The notes under the pieces: generated by a model
What the model saw: only the letters and a program-made list of their open reading frames with translations
The model's database searches: none
What the model was told of the DNA's origin: nothing
Translations under genes and position numbers: made by a program
DNA from: Acetobacter malorum
GTDB lineage: Bacteria; Pseudomonadota; Alphaproteobacteria; Acetobacterales; Acetobacteraceae
Reading direction: 5' to 3'
NCBI RefSeq assembly: GCF_001580615.1
Contig: NZ_LHZC01000051.1
Coordinates: 1-64,000 of the forward strand
DNA: 64,000 nucleotides
Shown here: in pieces, positions 44,944 to 52,613 of the stretch
Position numbering within the stretch: position 1 is the first letter of the stretch
How the letters are laid out: each line of letters opens with the position of its first letter

Positions 44944-44973
44944 AAGCCGTTCTTTCATATAAAAGAACGGCTT
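44944..44973. terminator. Bidirectional terminator between fic and HTH gene
   Basis: AAGCCGTTCTTT and AAAGAACGGCTT form a perfect 12-bp stem around a 6-base loop, with A-rich sequence on the left and T/A-rich on the right. It serves both convergent genes. Confidence 0.85.
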
Positions 44974-44996
44974 CTATTAAATAAAATATTATATTT

Positions 44997-45383
44997 TTAT
45001 TGTTTTGGAATATATTTCATAAACTCAATTACGGCTCGGTACAGTTCTTTCCTACTCTTTGTTTCCGACATTGCCCTCCACAAGCTAAAACGTGCTGATA
45101 ATTTCAAGACGGCTATAGTGACCTCATCAGAATGGCGCATCAGAACAACAAGGCTGGCACCGCTAGGACCGTTGCGAGCACTTAACCAGTTTCCAACTGT
45201 TCGTACATTAGCTCCTGTTAGTCGAGCGATATGTTTTATGTGTGCTGGCGTGCTTCCAAAATCTCGTCGGAGTGCATCCGCAATAATGGTTGCAAAGGCC
45301 GCATCCGTATCAGCCGATGGATCCAGAGGAAATTTATTTCCTTTATCTGCGCGAAAATTTCGGTCCTTTTTTGTAAACGACAT
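44997..45383 (-). CDS. Small helix-turn-helix protein divergent from the recombinase operon
   Basis: 128 residues beginning MSFTKKDRNFRADKGNKF, with AAGGAA upstream. The central HIARLTGANVRTVGNWLSARNGPSGASLVVLMRHSDEVTIAVL is a phage-type HTH (YdaS/Cro-like), followed by a helical tail. Similar small HTH proteins control mobile elements. Its gene runs back to back with the recombinase-ParB-ParB operon, so it probably regulates that operon. Confidence 0.7.
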   Translation of the reverse strand: MSFTKKDRNFRADKGNKFPLDPSADTDAAFATIIADALRRDFGSTPAHIKHIARLTGANVRTVGNWLSARNGPSGASLVVLMRHSDEVTIAVLKLSARFSLWRAMSETKSRKELYRAVIEFMKYIPKQ

Positions 45384-45506
45384 TCCACGTTCCTTTGCAT
45401 TACAAAAACGATTGTCTGGATGCGATCGATTCAGATCGACCGCACCGTGATCGTGATGCAAAATGTGGGCGGGTTGCTTCTCCGTCTTGAAAGCATAGAG
45501 CTGGGG

Positions 45507-47060
45507 ATGAGAGTGGAAGCAGTAGGAGCAACGATTCCGGTGCGGGCCGCCCAATATGTGCGGATGTCAACCGACCATCAAAAATACTCCACAGAAAATC
45601 AGGCGGAAATTATCGCTGCCTATGCTGGACGGAGGAATTTTCAGATTGTTCGCAATTATGCCGACGAAGGACGTAGCGGCCTCAATATTGCTGGACGTGA
45701 CTCTCTAAAACGCTTGATTGAAGACGTCCGAAGTGGAGCCGCCGATTTCGAGGCAATTCTCGTCTACGATATCAGTCGTTGGGGGCGTTTTCAGGATGCC
45801 GATGAAAGCGCCTATTACGAGTTTATATGCCGCGAACGTGGGATTAACATCCATTATTGTGCTGAACAATTTGATAACGATGGAAGCCTGTCATCTAATG
45901 TCATGAAAAGTATCAAGCGCGTGATGGCTGGAGAATATAGCCGCGAGTTGTCCGGTAAGGTTTTCACCGGGCAATGTCGCCTGATTACGCTTGGTTATCG
46001 GCAGGGTGGCCCTGCTGGCTATGGCCTGAGGCGCTTTCTCGTAAACGAAAATAATGAGCCCAAGGCTCCCCTCGCCCGAGGGGAACACAAAAGTCTTCAA
46101 ACTGATCGCGTTATCCTTGTTCCCGGACCGGATGAAGAAGTTGAGACGGTCAGCCGGATTTATAAGCTGTTTATTCTTGAGCACCGCTCAGAACGTGAAA
46201 TTGCGACAATACTCAATGGCGAAGGTCGAACAACAGACCTAGGAAAACCCTGGACGCATGCAGTAATCCGTCAGATTTTAAGCAACGAGAAGTATATAGG
46301 GAACAATGTTTACAATCGTGTTTCTTTCAAACTGAAACAGAAACGCGTTGTGAATGATGCCGATATGTGGGTTCGTGGTGATGGCGTTTTTGAAGGAATT
46401 GTCAACCCTGCCCTATTTGAAGCAGCGCAAACAATTTTCGCGCAAAGAGCTCGTCGCTTTACTAATGAAGAGCTTTTGAAAATGCTGTCAGATCTTCTTG
46501 CCTGTCGCGGTGTTCTTTCGGGCATGATTATCAACGAAGTTGAGGAAATGCCGTCGAGTGCTGCTTACCGGCATCGTTTTGGCAGTCTTCTCCGTGCCTA
46601 CGAACTCATTGGTTATCAGCCTGCACGCGATTACCGTTACGTCGAAACCAACCGTCAGCTTCGACTGATGCACCCCGAAGTGGTCGCTGAAACCATCGCA
46701 GGAATTGAAGCCATTGGTGGCAGTGTGACCTCTAACGCTCGCAATGACCTGCTTTTAGTGAATCATGAAGTAACGCTTGCGTTCGTTATTTCTCGTTGTC
46801 AGAGCACTGCTGCTGGCTCTCTTCGCTGGAAGGTTCGTCTGGATACCAGTTTGCGACCGGATGTGACTGTCGTTGTCAGACTCAACCCGGACAATAAAAC
46901 TGTGAAAGATTATTACCTTCTGCCGTGGCTGGATATTGGTCACAAACCCAAGCTGGGAATGGCGGAAGATAACGGGATTAACCTGGACTCTTTCAGAACA
47001 GATGATTTGTCCCCTCTTTTTCACTTGCTGCGTCGTCATACGTTGGAAGGACCGCTGTAA
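45507..47060 (+). CDS. Large serine recombinase without zinc ribbon, first gene of a recombinase-ParB-ParB operon
   Basis: 517 residues from this ATG; a GTG 33 bases later with AGGAG upstream is equally likely as start. Catalytic domain: RAAQYVRMSTDHQKYSTENQ (Ser nucleophile in RMST), VYDISRWGRFQDADE, and AGEYSRELSGKVF. The recombinase domain (PF07508 type) covers GPAGYGLRRFLVNE to ILSNEKYIGNNVYNR. The C-terminal third lacks the Cys-rich zinc ribbon and long coiled coil of phage integrases of this class and has an unfamiliar beta-rich end (RWKVRLDTSLRPDVTVVVRL). The stop overlaps the next ATG by one base (TAATG). Confidence 0.88.
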   Translation: MRVEAVGATIPVRAAQYVRMSTDHQKYSTENQAEIIAAYAGRRNFQIVRNYADEGRSGLNIAGRDSLKRLIEDVRSGAADFEAILVYDISRWGRFQDADESAYYEFICRERGINIHYCAEQFDNDGSLSSNVMKSIKRVMAGEYSRELSGKVFTGQCRLITLGYRQGGPAGYGLRRFLVNENNEPKAPLARGEHKSLQTDRVILVPGPDEEVETVSRIYKLFILEHRSEREIATILNGEGRTTDLGKPWTHAVIRQILSNEKYIGNNVYNRVSFKLKQKRVVNDADMWVRGDGVFEGIVNPALFEAAQTIFAQRARRFTNEELLKMLSDLLACRGVLSGMIINEVEEMPSSAAYRHRFGSLLRAYELIGYQPARDYRYVETNRQLRLMHPEVVAETIAGIEAIGGSVTSNARNDLLLVNHEVTLAFVISRCQSTAAGSLRWKVRLDTSLRPDVTVVVRLNPDNKTVKDYYLLPWLDIGHKPKLGMAEDNGINLDSFRTDDLSPLFHLLRRHTLEGPL

Positions 47061-47935
47061 TGTCCAAAATCGTCATGATCCCCACGAATTCTATTGAGGT
47101 TTTGAACCCACGCGTTCGCAACAAGAAAATATTTGAAGAGTTGGTCGAGAGCATTCGCAAAGTTGGGTTGAAGCGTCCCATTACTGTCCGACATGCACCA
47201 AATGGTGAGCATTACGAACTCATCTGTGGTCAAGGACGACTGGAGGCCTTTCAAAAGCTTGGTCAAATAGAAATACCGGCCATGCTCATCGACGCAACGC
47301 GTGACGAATGCTTTGTGATGAGTTTGGTCGAAAATTTAGCACGAAGGAACCTCTCTCCTCTTGAGCTTATCCGTGAAGTTGGTTCTCTGCGTGAGCGAGG
47401 ATATAGCAACGCTGAAATAGCGGAAAAGGTCGGATTTAGCGCTGATTATGTCTATTCCATTAATGGTCTTTTGGAAAAAGGCGAGGAACGATTACTTGAT
47501 GCTGTAGAGCGCGGAATCATTCCTCACACAATCGCAGCAGAAATTGCGAGGGCAACAGATGCCGATGTTCAGAGAGCGCTTACGGAAGCTTATGAATCTG
47601 GAGAGCTTCCTGGAGGCCAGGTTCTGGCCATTCGTCGGATTGTTGGAGAACGCAACACCATTGGCAAAGGTATGCGATCAGCACGACCTAGTAACAGAGC
47701 CGGACAGCCGGCAACTGCTACGGCCTTGGTTCGAGCTTATCAAAAAGAAGTAGATCGGCAGAAAATGCTAGTGAAAAAAGCGCATCTTACCCAAGGTCGT
47801 CTTACTTTCGTTGTTGGGGCGATGGGGAAATTACTGACTGAAGATCATTTCGTGCAATTACTGAGAGCAGAAGGGTTAGCCACCTTGCCCCAACCGATTG
47901 CAGACCGACTTGGTATTGGGCAAGGTCGGTCATGA
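47060..47935 (+). CDS. ParB-like protein 1 of the recombinase operon
   Basis: 291 residues. ParB/Srx N-terminal domain with the CTP-binding core: NPRVRNKKIFEELVESIRKVGLKRPITVR, YELICGQGRLEAFQKLG (GxGR box; ParB has GxRR), then MSLVENLARRNLSPLELIREV. An HTH follows (NAEIAEKVGFSADYVYSINGLL) and a helical C-terminal half. It is coupled by overlapping stop and start codons to the recombinase gene before and the second ParB gene after. There is no ParA beside it, so it is not a normal partition system. Confidence 0.9.
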   Translation: MSKIVMIPTNSIEVLNPRVRNKKIFEELVESIRKVGLKRPITVRHAPNGEHYELICGQGRLEAFQKLGQIEIPAMLIDATRDECFVMSLVENLARRNLSPLELIREVGSLRERGYSNAEIAEKVGFSADYVYSINGLLEKGEERLLDAVERGIIPHTIAAEIARATDADVQRALTEAYESGELPGGQVLAIRRIVGERNTIGKGMRSARPSNRAGQPATATALVRAYQKEVDRQKMLVKKAHLTQGRLTFVVGAMGKLLTEDHFVQLLRAEGLATLPQPIADRLGIGQGRS

Positions 47936-48816
47936 GTAAGCCTGTTCGCATTTCTTTTAAGCGGGAGGCGCACAAAGTGCCTCTTGATTCAATCCTTCCT
48001 CTCCGTCCTATGACCAAACGGATTACAGACTCAAAACGGTATGAACGGATTGCAACTTCTGTTGGTGCGGTTGGTGTGATTGAGCCTCTGGTCGTTGCCA
48101 AAGCTGGTCGAGATGGGCGACATATGCTTCTTGATGGCCATTTACGGCTACATGCCCTGCGAGAACAAAATATAGAAAGCACTCTTTGTATTATTTCTGA
48201 CGATGATGAAGCCTTCACCTATAATAAGCGCGTTAACCGTCTGGCAACGGTGCAAGAACATTACATGATTTCCCGTGCCATTGATCGTGGCGTACCTCCA
48301 GCCATGATTGCCAAAGCTTTGGGCATTGATGAAAAAGTTGTTTTACATCGACGCAACCTGCTTGACGGCATTGCTCCAGGCGCAGTTGAGCTTCTGAAAG
48401 ATCGACCGATTAACCCGCATATTTTTAATATTCTGCGGAAGATGAAGCCACTCAAACAAACCGAAACGGCCGAACTTATGGTGGCGATGAATAATTTTAC
48501 GGCCACTTACGCTAAGGCAATTCTTGCGGCGTCGAAGCAAACGGATCTTGCGAAACCGGACCGGCCCAAGTCAGTTTCAGGTCTTACATCTGAGCAGATG
48601 GCTAGAATGGAGCGCGAGATGGAAAGTCTGACTAAAGATTATCAAGCTCTTGAAGCAACCTTTGGAGATGATGTTCTTCAGCTTGTTCTAGCATCTCGTT
48701 ATCTCGGACGTCTTATACAAAATACCAATATTGTTGGGTATCTTGAAGCACGTTATCCAGAAATTATCGTTGAATTCAGAACCATTGTATCCGCAACATC
48801 TCTTGATCCGAACTAA
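47932..48816 (+). CDS. ParB-like protein 2 (RepB C-terminal type) of the recombinase operon
   Basis: 294 residues. The N-terminal ParB-like domain is shortened (VPLDSILPLRPMTKRITDSKRYERIATSVGAVGVIEPLVVA, HMLLDGHLRLHALRE with DGHLR in place of GERR), followed by an HTH (IAKALGIDEKVVLHRRNLLDGI) and a C-terminal helical region (LTSEQMARMEREMESLTKDYQ) like plasmid RepB C-terminal domains. A 4-bp overlap (ATGA) with the first ParB indicates stoichiometric production and perhaps a heteromer. Different from ParB 1 in nearly all motifs, so not a recent duplicate. Confidence 0.88.
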   Translation: MSKPVRISFKREAHKVPLDSILPLRPMTKRITDSKRYERIATSVGAVGVIEPLVVAKAGRDGRHMLLDGHLRLHALREQNIESTLCIISDDDEAFTYNKRVNRLATVQEHYMISRAIDRGVPPAMIAKALGIDEKVVLHRRNLLDGIAPGAVELLKDRPINPHIFNILRKMKPLKQTETAELMVAMNNFTATYAKAILAASKQTDLAKPDRPKSVSGLTSEQMARMEREMESLTKDYQALEATFGDDVLQLVLASRYLGRLIQNTNIVGYLEARYPEIIVEFRTIVSATSLDPN

Positions 48817-49283
48817 TTTTATAAATTCATCTTTTCTCAGAACAGTCTGAAGATTTTTTATATATTGACCGTTATTAACCTCTTTCCAAAATCACCCAAA
48901 TACGGTTAGACTTTCCTCAAGGTGTTCCCAGATTGTTTAACCAATTCTAGGAACCAGAACACTAACCGGAAGACAGCACGTCGCATTTTTTTTGCTGTTT
49001 CAAGGGGTTAGAAAAGTGTCACTGCGGGTTGATGCAGGTTCGAGTCCCGCAGTTCGGATGGCTTCTTTTTATATTTAAAATCAGTAAATTATATTCTTAA
49101 AAAACTTATTATAATTATTAATAAATTTAGTTCTTATTTATATTAAATCTCATTTTTCCCTCGTCTTTTTGAGGTTTCTCACTCTCCATTCCCCAAAGGA
49201 TTTTGGATTTCTTTCCTTCCTTCTGGTTTTTTCAATGAGTGAGACCTCGTTCTTCTTCCTTTTGAACGAGAGAAAAAATATCC
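48817..49283. other. Gap carrying att-B copy 1 and AT-rich spacer
   Basis: No gene. The first half contains a diverged tRNA-end sequence listed separately. The second half is very AT-rich and probably provides the promoter for the following small genes. Confidence 0.5.
49037..49056 (+). repeat. att-B copy 1 (tRNA 3'-end sequence)
   Basis: GGTTCGAGTCCCGCAGTTCG is a tRNA T-loop, T-stem and acceptor end. The same 20 bp occur at 54505-54524 and 58807-58826. The sequence just upstream (GTTTCAAGGGGTT) also resembles that before the other two copies. There is no 5' half of a tRNA, so it is an attachment scar and not a gene. Confidence 0.7.
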
Positions 49284-49505
49284 ATGTCACATCATGACTC
49301 TATAGCGTCTGCCGTCGAAGCAGATGTCTTCCAGATAGCAGCACTACATCACCTTCTGAGCTTCACTCTTGCCGAGTGTCTGGACGGAAATGTCTACGAT
49401 ACCTCTGTCCTTGAAGGGGCCGTGGTCCTTACGCGTGTGATCAACCAGAAATTCAATCGCGTGACGAAAGCCATTCTGGACGGACCATCTGTGCAGCAGG
49501 ATTGA
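49284..49505 (+). CDS. Small protein of unknown function
   Basis: 73 residues, no recognised family. Acidic, mostly helical (SIASAVEADVFQIAALHHLLSFTLAECL). The composition is protein-like and the stop overlaps the start of the longer reading of the next frame by 4 bp, hinting at an operon. No good ribosome site is visible. Confidence 0.5.
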   Translation: MSHHDSIASAVEADVFQIAALHHLLSFTLAECLDGNVYDTSVLEGAVVLTRVINQKFNRVTKAILDGPSVQQD

Positions 49506-49609
49506 TCCCGACAGACGTCCTCATCACACTTTTCATCTTCCCCCCCATCATGTGTCGCTATCGAACAGTCCGTTGCTGCACAGACATAAAGTTCTTCAGG
49601 ACATCACCC

Positions 49610-50233
49610 ATGACTTATGACCGCTTCAATAACCAGATGCCACACTGGCTGTCAGACCAGTTCTTCCGTCCGGCAGAGTTGGACGACTATGCGCGCATCT
49701 CCCGTGAACTGCTTGTTACTCCCACACCACAGATGCTTGAATTCTGTGATGGCGGCCAGGAAATCGTTTCCCGCTACAACACTGACAAGGCCCTCTGGCG
49801 CCTGTTTCGTCAGAAAGTCACTGAACGCCATCTGGATCTGCCTGTGTGGCAGCAGGAAGTGTGCATCAATGGCCACAAAATTAGCAGCATGGTCGAATTG
49901 GCCGTGTATCGCCGACTGCTTCTGGAGGCACCTGACACTTTGAATCTCAGAATACAGCCTTTTATTCGAGAACTGGACTACAAGGGGCAAGCTGATTTCA
50001 GTCTTTTCTGTAAAGGTCATCCTACTCTTTATATTGAAGTAGCGGGGACCGTGACCAGCCAGGGCAAATCAGTCTCCAAGGCGGCAGAAAGCTTCAGGCC
50101 AGGCATTGAAGAGCGCCTTTTTCGGTATGTCGGAGTTGCACCTGTCGAGGTGATTCATGTTGACGAGGTCTGTCATATTAAAGTGCAGACGGAACGCGTC
50201 AGGCACATCGTAAACCGGGCACGCTCAGTATGA
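49610..50233 (+). CDS. Uncharacterised protein with a restriction-endonuclease-like segment
   Basis: 207 residues. The part SMVELAVYRRLLLEAPDTLNLRIQPFIRELDYKGQADFSLFCKGHPTLYIEVAGT looks like a PD-(D/E)xK core: an early Glu, the Asp in QADFSL, then IEVAG, where the usual Lys after Glu-x is replaced by Ala. A helical N-terminus (MTYDRFNNQMPHWLSDQFF) precedes it. Either a nuclease with a migrated Lys or an inactive fold. AGGA lies before the chosen ATG. The gene sits between two att scars, as other cargo genes here do. Confidence 0.6.
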   Translation: MTYDRFNNQMPHWLSDQFFRPAELDDYARISRELLVTPTPQMLEFCDGGQEIVSRYNTDKALWRLFRQKVTERHLDLPVWQQEVCINGHKISSMVELAVYRRLLLEAPDTLNLRIQPFIRELDYKGQADFSLFCKGHPTLYIEVAGTVTSQGKSVSKAAESFRPGIEERLFRYVGVAPVEVIHVDEVCHIKVQTERVRHIVNRARSV

Positions 50234-50385
50234 CTTCCAGCACTAAAAAATGCGTAAATCATGTAGGGGATACAGGTGCGTCATACGGTGCACCTCTCTC
50301 ACCTCTGCCAACCTTCTTCTACGGGAAGGCCCTGCCATCCCCCATATATTTCTCTGCGAAATTTTTACCAGACCTTGCGGTTCCG

Positions 50386-50410
50386 GAGCCAATGAGCCAG
50401 AATTGAGCCA
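50386..50410 (+). repeat. Three GAGCCA repeats near att copy 2
   Basis: GAGCCA occurs three times with 8-11 bp spacing, about 110 bp left of the second tRNA-Glu att copy. The same motif is doubled beside the first copy. Candidate arm-type sites of the island integrase at the right end of the element. Confidence 0.4.
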
Positions 50411-50516
50411 GTCTGGATGATGATCTCCAGTGATTTCGAATGAAGTGAAATGAACTGAAATAGCTTAATATCAATGATATAGAAGATTATCTGGCTGTTT
50501 CCTTGAACTATATAGC

Positions 50517-50563
50517 GCCCTCTCACGGCGGCAACACGGGTTCGAATCCCGTACGGGACGCCA
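50517..50563 (+). repeat. att copy 2 of the tRNA-Glu site
   Basis: 47 bp identical to the 3' end of tRNA-Glu (23486-23532), including CCA. The 5' part of the tRNA is missing, so it is not expressed as a tRNA. It marks the right end of a 27-kb element whose left end carries the integrase. Confidence 0.9.
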
Positions 50564-51050
50564 TTGATATGCCAAGGAATTTTGGTTTATCCACAGATGG
50601 CTTAGCGGTCCACATGGACCACAATGACAGCGTTCCTCAATCAAGAAAATCTTGTACCCCACCCCTAACCCGTACTATGCTCACGGGGCTGCGGCGGCGT
50701 GGATGGACACGCAATACGGGACAGTTCGGAGCTACGCTCCAAATCAGGCCACGGCCCCCATTGAACGGCGGGGAGTTCGTATCACGAGCCGGTATCAAGC
50801 CCGGCCCGCAACAACAGGTTTCAGTTGTCCGGAAACTCCGGACAACTGACGGGCGCCAGACCCGAACCGCTCTGCTTCGGCATCGGCATCGGTCTCTCTG
50901 GAAGTCGTCGGGTGCACACGGCGCAGAGGCGGAGTGGCCCTGAGGGTCTTACATACCGCCGCGACGGTGGAAGCCCGTCAACTATTTGGTATTTCCCAAG
51001 AGTTCTACCCGCCATAAGATGGCCGAGGCGCGATAACCAGCAGCACTCAG
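50564..51050. other. Gene-poor stretch with a 13-bp palindrome
   Basis: No reliable gene; short frames on both strands have low-complexity or shadow character. TCAGTTGTCCGGA and its exact complement (50821-50849, 3-base spacer) form a striking hairpin or operator. The sequence is GC-rich and resembles prophage intergenic DNA. Confidence 0.4.
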
Positions 51051-51446
51051 TTATTGCGCCACTCGCGGCCTTTTCTCACACGCCAGAACCAGAGACCGAC
51101 ACGCCGCATATGGCCCGGCCAGCGTAGCACTCGGCCCGGTGTATTCCACCTGAGACACAACCCCGGCGCGTATCCTTGCAACCATATGGCAAGTGCCATG
51201 GCCGCCAAGGTCCATTTCAAACGAGAGCGGAGTCTTGATCGTCAGCGGCCCCTGCACCTGCTGGTCCTGCCGCCATTCCAGCACCTCACCATCCGGCAGG
51301 GTCTCCCGGTTGTCCGGCACCCCGGCGCAGGCAATCAGGTCCGCCCGGCCCATGCCGATCAGGTCATGTTTGGCACGGGTTGGCAGGCTGGAGCAGGCGG
51401 AGAGAAGGATGGCGGCCAGCAGGCCGGCCTTATCCAAACGGATCAT
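51051..51446 (-). CDS. Small lipoprotein, prophage-associated
   Basis: 131 residues. MIRLDKAGLLAAILLSACSSLP has a lipobox (LLSAC), so the Cys is probably lipid-anchored. The remainder (HDLIGMGRADLIACAGVPDNRETLPDGEVLEWRQDQQ) resembles SmpA/BamE-like small lipoproteins, which start by DLIGMxxADLxxCAGxP. It is transcribed together with the tail-gene remnants just upstream, typical of the distal end of prophage tail operons. Confidence 0.75.
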   Translation of the reverse strand: MIRLDKAGLLAAILLSACSSLPTRAKHDLIGMGRADLIACAGVPDNRETLPDGEVLEWRQDQQVQGPLTIKTPLSFEMDLGGHGTCHMVARIRAGVVSQVEYTGPSATLAGPYAACRSLVLACEKRPRVAQ

Positions 51447-51539
51447 CGCGCCGCCTCCCCCACGACAGCAACGCCGCCAGCCCAGACCCCAGCACCAAAG
51501 TGCTGAGGCTCCCAAGGATCAGGCCGCATTCAAAGCCGC

Positions 51540-51894
51540 TCATTTTACCGCCAGAGTGGAGAGCGCCGTAGCCTCTGCCGTGCTGCTGACACTGGTCAGG
51601 CTGATGCCAAGCATGCCCTCGAATGCGTCGATCACGGTCAGCAGCGCATTGAAGGTGGTGATGGCCGTGTTCACCACGCTGCTGGTGACGGCCTGCTGCG
51701 CCGCGACCAGCCCGGCCCGTAGCGCTACAGCCGCATTGTTGAGGTCCACCAGCAGCGTATCAATCCGGGTTTTGGCGTCCGTGTTGTCGTAGCTGAGCCG
51801 CCGGGTCAAACGCCTGATTCCACCCCTCAAGGATCGTCAGAAGGCGGGAAGAATTGGCGTATTGAGACAGGACCGTTTTTGCATAGTCCTGCAT
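51540..51894 (-). pseudogene. Prophage tail protein remnant (DUF2612-like start joined to another gene's end)
   Basis: The 5' part reads MQDYAKTVLSQYANSSRLLTILEGWNQAFDPAAQL, a phage baseplate-associated N-terminus, and stops soon after. The 3' part, in a neighbouring frame, continues DAKTRIDTLLVDLNNAAVALRAGLVAAQQAV to the end of another tail gene. Together they look like a deletion that joined two phage genes out of frame. It begins one base after the baseplate gene's stop. Confidence 0.6.
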
Positions 51895-51895
51895 A

Positions 51896-52333
51896 TCATG
51901 TCACCGTAACGACAATGTTGGATGCGTCGAGTGTGGGGATCTGGTCGATTTGCATCTGCACCGTGAAGTCGGTCGGCTCGGCTGCGGTCCCTATCGTGAT
52001 TTCGATGATCTGCACCCATGTCCCGAGCGCGGCTACTGCTGAATAATAGCGGCTCGCGAAGAGCTTCCCGCCGATGCGGGCCCGGCCGCCTCCATCCTGA
52101 CCATTGAACGCCGCCAGAATAGCGGTCTGGATCTCCGTTGCTGCCGTAGACGGCACTGCGCTGGAGCTTTGCAGGCTCACGGATATATAGACCGGCGCTG
52201 GGGTGGCGCGCGTAAACTGGACGGTGTAGCTCGGCGCAGTGCTGTAGCCGCTGTTGGTATCTGTCACTGTGACGGATGTTGTGCCCGTATACCCACATCC
52301 CGGCGGCTTCTTGCGCAGGATGGCCTGAGCCAC
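51896..52333 (-). pseudogene. C-terminal fragment of a phage baseplate J-like protein
   Basis: The frame ends LGTWVQIIEITIGTAAEPTDFTVQMQIDQIPTLDASNIVVTVT, the characteristic end of Mu gp47/P2 gpJ-type baseplate proteins, preceded by AATEIQTAILAAFNGQDGG. Only about 140 of an expected 350-400 residues are left and no real start codon context is seen. Right end of a small prophage remnant that includes the lipoprotein gene. Confidence 0.7.
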
Positions 52334-52613
52334 ATCCTCATCCGTGCCACCGTTGACGCAAACGAATAGGCTAATTACATCTTCGTAAAGCGGACTATGC
52401 TTCGCCGTTTATCGCGTAGCAGTGGAACCTGAATAGGACGTTGGTCCGCATTCGGCGAGAAAATAGAAAAACCTTGCTCAGAGAATTTTTTGTCAATAAT
52501 TTTATTCTTTGATGATTTAACTCATGACTTGAGGCTCACAGTTGGAAATAAATCTAGATATAATATCAATGTAATTATTATATTTATAACAACTACAGAA
52601 GGAGTATTTCGCC

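Noticed and set aside
47060..48816. Plasmid partition locus (parAB)
   Set aside because: No ParA in the operon and a recombinase is coupled instead; the ParA-like gene at 31.4 kb belongs to the mobilisation cluster.
50652..50849. Small plus-strand frame (65 codons) after att copy 2
   Set aside because: No ribosome site or similarity; its end runs into the 13-bp palindrome.
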